A stretch of DNA of 64,000 nucleotides, from NCBI RefSeq assembly GCF_019145195.1, contig NZ_JAHSTW010000006.1:62001-126000 (forward strand), read 5' to 3'. Positions 11,229 through 21,000 of this stretch are shown one piece after another. The position numbers were made by a program, and so were the translations under genes. The notes under the pieces were generated by a model. The model saw only the letters and a list, made by a program, of their open reading frames with translations. It was not told the DNA's origin and made no database searches. The DNA comes from Pseudomonas siliginis. Its GTDB lineage: Bacteria; Pseudomonadota; Gammaproteobacteria; Pseudomonadales; Pseudomonadaceae. Each line of letters begins with the position of its first letter. The stretch's first letter is position 1.

Positions 11229-12854
11229 TTAGAGGCTGAACCGCCCAACCATGTTGTTCAGATCCAGCGCCAGGCGCGACAGCTCATTGCTCGCCGCGCT
11301 GGTCTGATTGGCGCCGGTCGCCGATTGCACCGACAGATCGCGGATGTTGACCAGATTGCGATCGACTTCCCGCGCTACCTGCGCCTGCTCTTCGGCAGCG
11401 CTGGCGATGACCAGGTTGCGCTCGTTGATTTCGACGATGGCGCTGTTGATCGTGTCCAGCGACATCCCGGCGCCACGGGCAATATTCAAGGTCGATTCGG
11501 CGCGCTCGGTGCTGTTGCGCATCGAATCCACGGCGTGTTCGGTGCCGCTCTGGATGCTGCCGATCATCCGCTCGATTTCGCTGGTCGACTGCTGGGTGCG
11601 ATGGGCCAGTGCGCGCACTTCGTCCGCCACCACGGCGAAACCACGACCGGCCTCACCGGCACGGGCCGCTTCGATCGCTGCGTTCAATGCCAGCAGGTTG
11701 GTCTGGTCGGCGAGGCCACGGATCACGTCGAGCACCTTGCCGATGTCGCGGGATTCATTGGCCAGGTCGCCGATCAGCGAAGCGGTGCTCTGCACATCGG
11801 CGCTCATGCGTTCGATGGCGCTGACGGTTTCCTGCACCAGATCACGACCGTCGCCCGCCGAAGTGGTGGCGTTTTTCGAGGCTTCCGAAGTGCTGACTGC
11901 GTTGCGCGCGACTTCTTCGACGGCGCTGGTCATCTCGTTCACGGCAGTGGCCGCCTGCTCGATTTCGTTGTTCTGCTGGGTCAGGCCGCGAGCACTTTCA
12001 TCGGTGACGCTGTTCAGCTCTTCTGCGGCAGACGCAAGCTGTGTGGCCGAACCGGAGATGCGCTGCAGGGTATCGCGCAGCTTCGATTGCATCTTCGCCA
12101 TCGCCGCCAGCAAGCGCCCGGCTTCATCTTCGCCATCGACATGGATCGGCTGGGTCAGGTTGCCTTCGGCGATGGTTTCCGCCGCCTCCAGTGCCTTGGA
12201 AATCGGCTTGGTAATGCTCACGGTCAGCAACCAGGCGAACAGCAGGGTCAGGCCGCTGGCGATCACCAGCAAGGTCACCACCAGATTGAACGACATCGAA
12301 TACTGATCCTTCGCGCCCTGGTCGGTTTCGGCGATCTGCTGGGTGTTGATCTCCAGCAAGCGCGCCAGCGCGGTATTCACCGCTTCCGAATTGCTCAGCA
12401 AATCGCTGTTGAGCATCTGCCGCAACTCGTCGATCTGATTGTTGCGCGACAGGGTTTTCATCCGCTCTTCGAGCTGACGGTACTGCGCCAGCAATTGCAC
12501 GTACTGATCGTACGCCGCACGTTCCTGCGGGCCTTCGATCAGTGGCTCGTATGCGCGTTGCGCATCGGCGATCTGGCGATTGCGCAGGTCGAACAGTTCG
12601 ATGGTTTTCTGCTGCACGTCGGGTTCGCGGTTGATCAGCAAACGATAGGAGAGCACGCGCAGGCGCAGGGTCAGTTGGGTGAATTCGTCCAGAGCCTTGA
12701 TCGACGGCACGCTGGCGGTGGCGATGTCTTCGCCGGCCGCGCGGATCTTGCTCATCTGGTTCAGCGCAAACACGCCGAGGATCAACATCAGGCCGCCGAT
12801 CAGGGCGAAGCCGGTGAACGCCCGTGGGGCGATGTTCATATTGCGAAGGGACAT
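11229..12854 (-). CDS. Methyl-accepting chemotaxis protein (4-helix-bundle sensor)
   Basis: A 541-residue transmembrane chemoreceptor. One membrane segment lies at about residues 12-32 and a second at about 190-213. The roughly 155-residue periplasmic part between them is all helical, including [18 protein letters not shown], and looks like a four-helix-bundle ligand domain. A HAMP domain ([19 protein letters not shown]) and the signalling hairpin follow, with the CheA/CheW-binding tip [19 protein letters not shown] near residue 390. The C-terminus lacks a CheR-tethering pentapeptide. A sigma-28 (FliA) promoter match lies upstream at 12911-12937, consistent with co-regulation with flagella. 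Ligand cannot be inferred. Confidence 0.95.
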   Translation of the reverse strand: MSLRNMNIAPRAFTGFALIGGLMLILGVFALNQMSKIRAAGEDIATASVPSIKALDEFTQLTLRLRVLSYRLLINREPDVQQKTIELFDLRNRQIADAQRAYEPLIEGPQERAAYDQYVQLLAQYRQLEERMKTLSRNNQIDELRQMLNSDLLSNSEAVNTALARLLEINTQQIAETDQGAKDQYSMSFNLVVTLLVIASGLTLLFAWLLTVSITKPISKALEAAETIAEGNLTQPIHVDGEDEAGRLLAAMAKMQSKLRDTLQRISGSATQLASAAEELNSVTDESARGLTQQNNEIEQAATAVNEMTSAVEEVARNAVSTSEASKNATTSAGDGRDLVQETVSAIERMSADVQSTASLIGDLANESRDIGKVLDVIRGLADQTNLLALNAAIEAARAGEAGRGFAVVADEVRALAHRTQQSTSEIERMIGSIQSGTEHAVDSMRNSTERAESTLNIARGAGMSLDTINSAIVEINERNLVIASAAEEQAQVAREVDRNLVNIRDLSVQSATGANQTSAASNELSRLALDLNNMVGRFSL

Positions 12855-12910
12855 GGGCGGATACCGAAAAGGGCCGCATCCATGCGGGCTGAGACTGCTG
12901 TATGGGTGAC

Positions 12911-12937
12911 TTATCGGTCATACGACTAAAGTCTTGA
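12911..12937 (-). promoter_or_regulatory. Candidate FliA (sigma-28) promoter for the chemoreceptor gene
   Basis: On the minus strand TCAA, 15 bases, then ACCGATAA match the FliA consensus (TAAA-N15-GCCGATAA, TCAA common in Pseudomonas) with exact spacing. It ends about 56 bases before the ATG at 12854, a suitable distance for a leader with ribosome site. Confidence 0.6.
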
Positions 12938-13131
12938 GGTGGTGTGCGTATTTGTCGCAGACAGGCTTGAGCGACGAAGTGCAGGAACCAGATCGACCAA
13001 TCACAGTCTTTTAAACTCGCGAGAAGCTTCGCCACCCAGGAAAATCAAGGCCTTGCGCCGGTTTAACCCTGGCATCCGTGGTGACTTTTCTTTATCGTAC
13101 GCGCCCTTTGAAAAACGCTTGGAAGATCAAA

Positions 13132-13362
13132 ATGTTGGAAGCATCCCTCAGCCAATTGGAACAGCTCGTCAGCGACCTGGTGCAACAGAACCAGACCCTG
13201 CTGCAGACCAACCAGACCCTGTCCACGGAACTGGCCCAGGCCAAGGATGAAAACGAAAACCTGCAACTGAACCTGATGGAGCAGGAAGAAAAACACGGCG
13301 CCACCGCCGCGCGCATCCAGGCGCTGGTTGATCGCGTCAATGCCGGTCCTGTCAGCGCATGA
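13132..13362 (+). CDS. Small coiled-coil protein, ZapB-like (TIGR02449-type)
   Basis: A 76-residue, nearly all coiled-coil protein: LEQLVSDLVQQNQTLLQTN and TELAQAKDENENLQLNL show clear heptads of L, V and N. It resembles the short coiled-coil proteins encoded just upstream of zapA in gammaproteobacteria (TIGR02449) and, more distantly, the division-site protein ZapB. The open frame begins at a GTG at 13078, but the ATG at 13132 gives the family length and begins the coiled coil. The stop overlaps the start of the ZapA-like gene by 4 bases, so the products are made together and probably interact. Both are framed by chemoreceptor genes. No enzymatic function expected. Confidence 0.7.
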   Translation: MLEASLSQLEQLVSDLVQQNQTLLQTNQTLSTELAQAKDENENLQLNLMEQEEKHGATAARIQALVDRVNAGPVSA

Positions 13363-13661
13363 ACCACGGCACAGCAGGGGTAAAAGTCATCTCCATTCTC
13401 GGCGAGGACTATTCGATCAAGGCACCGGCCGGGGAAGAACAGACCCTGCTGGACGCGGCGATGATGCTCAAGGCAGCGCTGGAAGACACCAAGCGCAAAT
13501 ACCCGACGCTGATCGGCGACCGTTTGCTGGTGCTGGCGGCGATGAATCTGTGCTCGCAGCAGATCGAAATGAAGAAGCAGCACAAAGAAGAACTCGAGCG
13601 TTATCAAGAGCAAGTCAGCGCCACGGTCGAGACGATTGCCAAGACCATCAGTCAGGGCTGA
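13359..13661 (+). CDS. ZapA-like cell division protein, divergent paralogue
   Basis: A 100-residue protein with the ZapA layout: an N-terminal strand-rich head (KVISILGEDYSIKAP, cf. the usual V-I-L-G-K-E-Y pattern), then EEQTLLDAAMMLKAAL, then GDRLLVLAAMNLCSQQI leading into a C-terminal coiled coil of E, K and Q. ZapA binds and bundles FtsZ. Compared with the canonical Pseudomonas ZapA as I remember it (with A-R-Y-L-D-G-K-M-R and I-G-A-D-R), this copy is clearly different, and it lacks the usual neighbours (ygfB and pepP upstream, 6S RNA and ygfA downstream). I therefore read it as a second ZapA paralogue. The start ATG overlaps the preceding coiled-coil gene by 4 bases. Confidence 0.75.
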   Translation: MNHGTAGVKVISILGEDYSIKAPAGEEQTLLDAAMMLKAALEDTKRKYPTLIGDRLLVLAAMNLCSQQIEMKKQHKEELERYQEQVSATVETIAKTISQG

Positions 13662-13700
13662 TGGGGTTGCGCACAACCAGGGAATAGATTGTCGGTTGGT

Positions 13701-13710
13701 TTGTATACAA
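13701..13710. promoter_or_regulatory. Palindrome TTGTATACAA upstream of chemoreceptor gene
   Basis: A perfect 10-base palindrome, further flanked by GATTGT at 13687-13692 and ACAATC at 13707-13712. Its shape resembles operators of GntR-family repressors. It lies about 50 bases before the chemoreceptor start, where a repressor would act. Confidence 0.45.
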
Positions 13711-13760
13711 TCGGCACGGCCGTTGCAGTGTTTCGGCCACTTATTCCTTGGGGGTGCTCC

Positions 13761-15698
13761 ATGCAGTGGTGGCGACGCAGTATTCAGTGGCAGTTGATTC
13801 TCGGCATGGGCACGGCCCTGCTGATCAGCATCGTGATCGTGGTTGGCATTTATACCCTGGTGGTCAACCGCCTCGCCCAGAGCTATCTGGTCGAACAGGC
13901 GCTGCCGTCGAGCATTGAAGCGACGCGCAACGATATCGAACGCATCCTCGTACAACCGCTCACCGCCGCCAAGGACATCGCCAGCAACAGCATGGTGCGT
14001 GACTGGCTGGCGACAGGCGAGGACAGCAGCAAAACTGCTCTCTTCGCGCAGTATCTGGAAGGCATCCGCGCTGAACACAAAGCTTTCACCGCGCTGATCA
14101 TCGGCACCGAATCCAACCACTACATCACCGAAAAAGGCCTCGATCGCACCCTCAGTCGCGCGAAACCGGCCGACGCCTGGTTCTATTCCTTTCTCGACAG
14201 CAATCAGCCGCGCACCCTCAATATCGACAACGACGGCGCCACTGGCGAGCTGGCCCTGTTCATCGATCTGAAGGTCAAGCAGGCCGGCAAAGTTGTCGGT
14301 GTCGCCGGGCTCGGGCTGAGCATGAAAGAGCTGTCGGAGCTGATTCACAACTTCAGTTTCGGCGAGCGCGGCAAGGTCTATCTCGTGCGCTCCGACGGTT
14401 TGATTCAGGTCCATCCTGAGGCGCAGTTCAGCGGCAAGCGCACCTTGACCGAGCAGATCGGTGCCAACGCGGCGCAAGCGCTGATGGGGCACAAATCCGC
14501 AGTGAACAGCAGCTTCCAGCGCGAGGGTGAAGACTTCCTCGCTTTCAGCCTGCCCCTGCGCGATCTCGGCTGGACGCTGGTGGCCGAAGTGCCGCAGTCG
14601 CAGATCTACGCCGAAGCACGGAAAGCGATGTGGATGAGCGGCGGCATCGGTCTGGTGGTGGCGCTGGTCTGCCTGGCGTTGGTGGTGTGGCTGGCGCAGG
14701 GGCTGGTGCGACCGATTCGACAAGTAACACGGGCGCTGGTGGCCATCGGTAGCGGTGGTGGAGATTTGACCCACCGGTTAGATTCCAGCCGTGCCGATGA
14801 GTTGGGTGACCTCGCGCGCGGCTTCAACCGTTTCCTCGACAGCCAGCGCGCAATGATCGGTGAAGTGCTGACCACCAGCGAGCGCCTGCGCACAGCCGTA
14901 GGGCAAGTGGCTACGGTGGTGGACAACACCGCCGAGCGTTCCGGCCGGCAGCAGGAAATGACCGACATGGTAGCCACCGCCGTCCACGAAATGGGCCTGA
15001 CCGTGCAGGAAATCGCGCAGAACGCTGGCAACGCCGCGCTTGCCTCGCAAACCGCGCGCGATGAGGCGTTGCAGGCACGGGAAGTGGTCGGTGGCTCGAT
15101 CCGTCATATCGAAAGCATGTCCGATGAGATCGGCTTAGCGGCGGGCGCAGTGGGTGAGCTGGCGCAGCAAGTGGCGTCGATCGATTCGGTGCTGGCGGTG
15201 ATTCGTGGCGTTTCCGAACAGACCAATCTGCTCGCACTCAACGCCGCCATCGAAGCTGCCCGCGCCGGCGATATGGGCCGTGGCTTCGCGGTGGTCGCCG
15301 ATGAAGTGCGCACCCTCGCGCGCAGGACCCAGGCCTCGACCGACGAAATTCAATTGATGATCGGCAGCCTCAAGCAAGGCGCGGAAAACGCCGTGTCATC
15401 GATGCGCACCGGCCAGGCCGCTACCGGCACCGGGGTTGAATCGAGCCAGCGCACCGGCGCGTCGCTGACGGCGATCACCGGCCAGGTCGAGCGCATCAGC
15501 GATATGAACCATCAGGTGGCGACGGCAACCGAAGAGCAGTCCGCGGTGACTGAAGAGATCAACCGCAACGTGCAGGGGATTTCCGATCTGGCACGGGCGA
15601 CGGCGGGGGAGGTTCGTGCGTGTCGTGAGGATTGTCAGATGTTGCAGCGGCTGGCGGATGATCTGGCGCGGCAGATGGGTGGGTTCAAACTGAGTTGA
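13761..15698 (+). CDS. Methyl-accepting chemotaxis protein (double-Cache sensor)
   Basis: A 645-residue chemoreceptor. A first membrane segment (about residues 10-33) is followed by a roughly 260-residue periplasmic sensor of dCache type, with membrane-distal features such as [18 protein letters not shown] and the second-pocket segment [19 protein letters not shown]. Then come a second membrane segment (about 293-315), a HAMP domain, and the signalling tip [19 protein letters not shown]. The open frame extends to 13689, but the ATG at 13761 with GGGGGTG upstream starts the membrane anchor. Gene order (chemoreceptor, two small genes, chemoreceptor) recalls the P. putida locus that includes the purine receptor McpH, so a purine or small organic ligand is a guess. 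Confidence 0.93.
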   Translation: MQWWRRSIQWQLILGMGTALLISIVIVVGIYTLVVNRLAQSYLVEQALPSSIEATRNDIERILVQPLTAAKDIASNSMVRDWLATGEDSSKTALFAQYLEGIRAEHKAFTALIIGTESNHYITEKGLDRTLSRAKPADAWFYSFLDSNQPRTLNIDNDGATGELALFIDLKVKQAGKVVGVAGLGLSMKELSELIHNFSFGERGKVYLVRSDGLIQVHPEAQFSGKRTLTEQIGANAAQALMGHKSAVNSSFQREGEDFLAFSLPLRDLGWTLVAEVPQSQIYAEARKAMWMSGGIGLVVALVCLALVVWLAQGLVRPIRQVTRALVAIGSGGGDLTHRLDSSRADELGDLARGFNRFLDSQRAMIGEVLTTSERLRTAVGQVATVVDNTAERSGRQQEMTDMVATAVHEMGLTVQEIAQNAGNAALASQTARDEALQAREVVGGSIRHIESMSDEIGLAAGAVGELAQQVASIDSVLAVIRGVSEQTNLLALNAAIEAARAGDMGRGFAVVADEVRTLARRTQASTDEIQLMIGSLKQGAENAVSSMRTGQAATGTGVESSQRTGASLTAITGQVERISDMNHQVATATEEQSAVTEEINRNVQGISDLARATAGEVRACREDCQMLQRLADDLARQMGGFKLS

Positions 15699-15716
15699 GT
15701 ATCAGACCTGAAAAGC

Positions 15717-15893
15717 CCCTCACCCTAGCCCTCTCCCGGAGGGAGAGGGGACTGACCGAGGCGTCTATCGCTATACGTCGACCTGAAAACACCAGTCGAT
15801 TATGGATCCGGCAAGGCCCTTTCAGGTCGGCGTACTTCTTGAATATTCCCCATTCGGCCCCCTCTCCCTCCGGGAGAGGGCTGGGGTGAGGGT
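15717..15893. repeat. Long paired-hairpin repeat (CCCTCACCCTAGCCCTCTCCC type), copy 2
   Basis: Same architecture as the element at 11057: left arm, GACTGACCGAG, variable centre, right arm GGGAGAGGGCTGGGGTGAGG. It fills nearly all of the gap between the convergent chemoreceptor and acyl-CoA dehydrogenase genes, where it could act as a bidirectional terminator. Confidence 0.85.
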
Positions 15894-15899
15894 AGCGTT

Positions 15900-17702
15900 T
15901 CAGAACCACGCATCCCGCATCCCCAGACACGTATCATCCCGCGCCTCCAGCAAGTCCAGCTCATGCTGGCAACCCGGCACTTCCCATGTCAGGAAATACC
16001 GCGCCGCCTGCAACTTGCCCTTATAGAAGTCGACATCCGCCGCATTTCCTTTGGCCAGGCCTTCCTCGGCGCGGATCGCCTGCTCCAGCCAGCGCCAGCC
16101 GATCACTGCGTGGCCGAACACTTTCAGGTACAGCGCCGAGTTCGCCAGGCTGCTGTTGACCTTGCCTTGGGCCAGATCGGTGAGCAGGCCGATGGTCACG
16201 GTTTGCAGGCGGGCAACGAGTTTTTCCAGCGGTTCGCGCAGGGTGGTCAACGAATCGTATTCAGTGGCACGTTCGGCCGTGTTGGCGATCAATCGAATCA
16301 GCTGCTTGAGACCGGCGCCACCGTTCTGCGCCAGTTTGCGCCCGAGCAAATCCAGCGACTGGATGCCGTGGGTGCCTTCGTGGATCGGATTCAAGCGGTT
16401 GTCGCGATAGTACTGCTCCACCGGGTACTCACGGGTGTAGCCGTGGCCGCCAAGAATCTGGATCGCCAGTTCGTTGGCCTTCAGGCAAAACTCCGAAGGC
16501 CAGGATTTGACGATCGGTGTCAGCAAGTCCAACAGTTCATGAGCCTGTTTGCGTTCGGCTTCGGTTTCCAGCGTGGTGGTGTCATCGAACAACCGCGCGG
16601 CATACAGGCCGAGGTCAAATGCCCCTTCGACGTAGGATTTCTGCGTCAGCAGCATGCGTCTGACGTCCGCGTGCTGAATGATCGCCACCGGCGCCGTGGT
16701 CGGATCCTTGCTGTCCGGCACCCGACCCTGCGGCCGCTCACGCGCATATTCCAGTGAATACAGGTAACCGGCATAACCGAGCATGACCGCGCCCATGCCG
16801 ACGCCGATCCGCGCTTCGTTCATCATCTGGAACATGTAGCTCAAACCATGGTGCGGTTTGCCCACCAGATAGCCGACACACTCGCCGTTATCGCCGAAGT
16901 TCAGCGCCGTCGATGTGGTGCCGCGCCAGCCCATCTTGTGGAACAGGCCGGCGAGCAGCACGTCGTTGCGCTGGCCGAGGCTGCCGTCGTCGTTGACCAG
17001 AAACTTCGGCACGATAAACAGCGAAATACCTTTCACCCCCGGCGGTGCGTCCGGCAGTTTGGCCAGGACCATGTGCACGATGTTTTCCGACAGCGGATGA
17101 TCGCCGCCGGAAATGAAGATCTTGTTACCCTTCAGGCGATAGGTGCCGTCGGACGCAGGCTCGGCGCGGGTACGAATGTCCGACAGCGATGAACCGGCAT
17201 GGGGCTCGGTCAGGGCCATGGTGCCGAAGAAACGTCCGTCGATCATCGGTTGCAGGAAGCGCTGTTTCTGCTCTTCGCTGCCAAAGCTCTCGATCAGGTT
17301 GGCCGCGCCCATGGTCAGGAACGGGTAGGACGTCGAAGCTGCATTGGCGGACTGGAAATGCGCGAAGCAGGCTTGCGACAGCAGGGTCGGCAATTGCATA
17401 CCGCCGGCCTCGAAACTGCGCGCTGCGTTAAGGAATCCGGCCTCAAGGAAGGCATCCACCGCCGGTTTCACTTCAGGAATCAGGATCGCCTTACCATCCT
17501 CGTAGCGCGGCTCGTTCTCGTCGCCCTTGCGGTTGTGCGGGGCGAAATACTTCTCGGCGATATTGCGCGCGGTGCCGATGGCGGCGTCGAAGGTCTCGCG
17601 ATTGTGCTCGGCAAAGCGCTCACGCCGGGTCAGGCCCTCGGCATCGAGGACTTCGTACAGCTCGAAAGCCAGATTGCGGGAACTGAGCAGCGTCTCGGAC
17701 AT
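15900..17702 (-). CDS. Acyl-CoA dehydrogenase (600-residue type)
   Basis: A 600-residue flavoprotein that introduces the alpha-beta double bond in acyl-CoA during fatty-acid breakdown. Visible family blocks are MALTEPHAGSSLSDIRT (FAD and substrate binding, about residue 162), GNKIFISGGDH, NEARIGVGMGAVMLGYAGY, QILGGHGYTREYPVEQYYRD (C-terminal FAD region, about 423) and NPIHEGTHGIQ. The extra N-terminal and C-terminal segments make it longer than the classic 380-residue enzymes, as in the FadE-like group of Pseudomonas; the catalytic base is probably the glutamate of HEGTHGIQ. It appears monocistronic. The order around it (near nhaP2, mscK, msrA) matches the PAO1 locus as I recall. Chain-length preference is unknown. 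Confidence 0.9.
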   Translation of the reverse strand: MSETLLSSRNLAFELYEVLDAEGLTRRERFAEHNRETFDAAIGTARNIAEKYFAPHNRKGDENEPRYEDGKAILIPEVKPAVDAFLEAGFLNAARSFEAGGMQLPTLLSQACFAHFQSANAASTSYPFLTMGAANLIESFGSEEQKQRFLQPMIDGRFFGTMALTEPHAGSSLSDIRTRAEPASDGTYRLKGNKIFISGGDHPLSENIVHMVLAKLPDAPPGVKGISLFIVPKFLVNDDGSLGQRNDVLLAGLFHKMGWRGTTSTALNFGDNGECVGYLVGKPHHGLSYMFQMMNEARIGVGMGAVMLGYAGYLYSLEYARERPQGRVPDSKDPTTAPVAIIQHADVRRMLLTQKSYVEGAFDLGLYAARLFDDTTTLETEAERKQAHELLDLLTPIVKSWPSEFCLKANELAIQILGGHGYTREYPVEQYYRDNRLNPIHEGTHGIQSLDLLGRKLAQNGGAGLKQLIRLIANTAERATEYDSLTTLREPLEKLVARLQTVTIGLLTDLAQGKVNSSLANSALYLKVFGHAVIGWRWLEQAIRAEEGLAKGNAADVDFYKGKLQAARYFLTWEVPGCQHELDLLEARDDTCLGMRDAWF

Positions 17703-17793
17703 GGCGGCCTACCTGGAAATTGGGGTTGGGCCGAGTCTAAGGCGGTGGAATAGAGGCTGGATAGGATGATTGATGAGAGTGATGCAGAAGCAA

Positions 17794-17868
17794 AAGATCG
17801 CAGCCTTCGGCAGCTCCTACATTTGGAATGCGTTTCCCTGTAGGAGCTGCCGAAGGCTGCGATCTTTT
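17794..17868. repeat. Palindromic repeat (GATCGCAGCCTTCGGCAGCTCC type)
   Basis: Arms AGATCGCAGCCTTCGGCAGC and GCTGCCGAAGGCTGCGATCT pair over more than 20 bases around a short centre. A degenerate copy is at 33107. It sits directly next to the REP doublet at 17875; together they fill most of the 312-base gap between putA and the acyl-CoA dehydrogenase start. Confidence 0.85.
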
Positions 17869-17874
17869 GATCTT

Positions 17875-17966
17875 CTGTGGAAGCGAGCCTGCTCGCGAAA
17901 GCGGTGGTTCAGGCAACATTGATGTCGACTGAAACGCCGTCTTCGCGAGCAGGCTCGCTGCCGGAG
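17875..17966. repeat. REP palindrome pair (GTGGGAGC type), copy 2
   Basis: Left arm CTGTGGAAGCGAGCCTGCTC and right arm GAGCAGGCTCGCTGCCGGAG, slightly eroded at both tips (GGAAGC and GCCGGA instead of GGGAGC and CCCACA). Lies downstream of putA. Confidence 0.8.
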
Positions 17967-18014
17967 GGTATTGCTTACCAGGCAACCATTGCAGTCGCCT
18001 GGACTTACAGCGGT

Positions 18015-21000
18015 TTAACCGATCGTCATCAGACTGGCATTGCCTCCAGCAGCAGCCGTGTTAACGCTCAATGCCCGCTCGATCACCAGGCGCTCCAGGG
18101 CAATGTTGGTCTCGCCCTGGGACAGTCCCTGAACGCCAACGATCGCGCCGCCACGCTGGGCGATCTGCTGGCAGACGCCGCGCAACTGGTCGGAGTGGCC
18201 GTGATGCAGCACGGCATCGAAGACCACTTCGTCCTTGTTCCAGTCGGCAACGCGTTTGATCCGCGCCTGGACTTCCTTCGGCAGACGGGCGAGCAACGCC
18301 TTGGTCAGCTCGGTTTCCGGCCACACCGCCGAACCGCCCACTGCCAGCACCGCCGCCAGTTGCGTCAGCAGATCACCTTCAACTTCCGCCAGGCACAGCA
18401 CGTGCTCGCGCGGCAGGATGGCGTAGCTGTTTTTCTCGCCGGTCGGGCCAGCCAGCACGCGGGTGATGCCGCTCTGCGATTGTGCTGCGTATTGCACGCA
18501 CAGGGTGCTCAGATCGGCGAACTTGTTGTTGTCGGCCCAGGCTTTCAGAGCGTTCAACGATTGGCTCATGGCATCGCGCAAGCGCACGTCCGGGGCGACG
18601 ATGGCGTCACCGCGAGCGAAGGATTGCTCGATGGCGTCGCTAGGACGCGTCGACAGCAAACGGTACAGATACAGCGGGCCGCCGGCTTTCGGGCCAGTAC
18701 CCGACAAGCCTTCGCCGCCGAATGGCTGCACGCCGACCACGGCACCGACGATGTTGCGGTTGACGTAGACGTTACCGGCGTTGACGTTGTCGATCACCTT
18801 GGCGATGGTCTCGTCGATGCGCGTGTGCACGCCCAGCGTCAGGCCGTAACCGGAGGCGTTGATCTGACCGATCAGTTGATCCAGCTCTTTGCGCTTGTAG
18901 CGCACCACGTGCAGTACCGGGCCGAAGATCTCGCGTTGCAGTTCGTCGAAGCTTTCCAGCTCGATCAGGGTCGGCATGACGAAGGTGCCGCGCTTGATCT
19001 CTTCGCTGTCGGCAATCGCAACCTGGTAAACATTGCGACCTTTGTCGCGCATGCCCTGGATGTGCTTGTCGATGCCGGCCTTGGCTTCGGCGTCGATCAC
19101 CGGACCGATGTCCACGGACAGACGCTCGGGGTTGCCGAGACGGCTTTCGGCCATGGCACCCTTGAGCATTTCGATGACGCGATCGGCGGAATCTTCCTGC
19201 AGGCACAGCACGCGCAACGCCGAGCAGCGCTGACCGGCGCTGTCGAAGGCCGACGACACTACGTCGATCACGACTTGTTCAGTCAAAGCCGAGGAATCGA
19301 CGATCATCGCGTTCTGGCCACCGGTTTCGGCGATCAGCGGAATCGGACGGCCCTGGCTGTCGAGACGGCCAGCGATGTTGCGTTGCAGCAAGCGCGCGAC
19401 TTCGGTGGAACCGGTGAACATCACGCCTTTGACGCGCTCGTCACCGACCAGACCGGCGCCGACGGTTTCACCGCGCCCCGGCAGCAGTTGCAGCACGCCT
19501 TCCGGGATGCCGGCTTCGAGCATCAGGCGCACAGCCTGAGCCGCTACCAGCGGAGTCTGCTCGGCCGGTTTGGCCAGTACCGGATTACCGGCAGCCAATG
19601 CCGCAGCGACCTGGCCGCTGAAGATTGCCAGCGGGAAGTTCCACGGGCTGATGCACACCACCGGGCCCAGTGGGCGGTGGGCGTCGTTGCTGAAATCGTT
19701 GCGCGCCTGCACCGCGTAATAACGCAGGAAGTCGACGGCTTCGCGGACTTCGGCGATGGCGTTGGCGTAGGTCTTGCCGGCTTCGCGAGCCAGCAGGCCC
19801 ATCAGCGGCTGGATCTCGCCTTCCATCAGGTCAGCGGCACGTTCCAGGATCGCCGCACGTTCGGCCGGCGGGGTGGCCTGCCAGATCGGCGCGGCGTTCA
19901 GCGCGCATTGAATGGCGCTGTCGACATCTTCAACGGTAGCTTCTTGAACATGACCGACCACATCGCGGTGATCGGACGGGTTCAGCACGGCGACCGGCGT
20001 TTCGTTGCTGGACGCGCAACCGAGCATCGGCGCGGCTTTCCAGTCGTTGTGCGCGGTGGCGAGCAGGGCGCAGGACAGCGAGGCCAGACGATGTTCGTTG
20101 GCCATGTCGATGCCGCTCGAGTTGGCGCGCTCGGCACCGTACAGGTCACGCGGCAGCGGAATGCGCGGGTGCGGCAGGCCGAAACCACCTTCCACGGTGG
20201 CCATCTGCTCGATCTGCGCCACCGGATCGGCCACCAGTTCCTGAATCGAAATCGACTGGTCGGCGATACGGTTGACGAACGAAGTGTTGGCGCCGTTTTC
20301 CAGCAGACGACGCACCAGGTACGCCAGCAGGGTTTCGTGGGTGCCGACCGGTGCGTACACGCGGCACGGACGGTTCAGCTTGCCCTCGGAAACCTTGCCT
20401 ACAACCTGTTCGTAGAGCGGTTCGCCCATGCCGTGCAGGCACTGGAACTCGTACTGGCCCGGGTAATAGTTCTGACCGGCGATGTGGTAGATCGCCGACA
20501 GGGTGTGGGCGTTGTGGGTGGCGAATTGCGGGTAGATGACTTCCGGCACCGACAGCAGTTTGCGTGCGCAAGCAATGTAGGAAACGTCGGTGTACACCTT
20601 GCGGGTGTAGACCGGATAGCCTTCCAGGCCTTCAACCTGGGCGCGCTTGATTTCGCTGTCCCAGTACGCGCCTTTTACCAGGCGGATCATCAGGCGATGG
20701 CGGCTGCGGCGGGCCAGATCGATCACGTAGTCGATCACGTACGGGCAACGCTTCTGGTAAGCCTGGATGACGAAACCGATGCCGTTCCAGCCAGTCAGCT
20801 GCGGCTCGAAGCACAGGCGCTCAAGCAGATCCAACGACAGCTCGAGGCGGTCGGCTTCTTCGGCGTCGATGTTCAGGCCGATGTCGTATTGCTTGGCCAG
20901 CAGGGTCAGCGACAGCAGGCGCGGATACAGCTCGTCCATCACGCGCTCGTACTGCGCACGGCTGTAGCGCGGGTGCAGCGCCGAGAGCTTGATGGAGATG

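Noticed and set aside
13662..13760. 6S RNA expected after zapA
   Set aside because: The gap is only 99 bases and does not resemble the roughly 180-base 6S RNA; the ZapA-like gene here is probably a paralogue away from the usual 6S locus.
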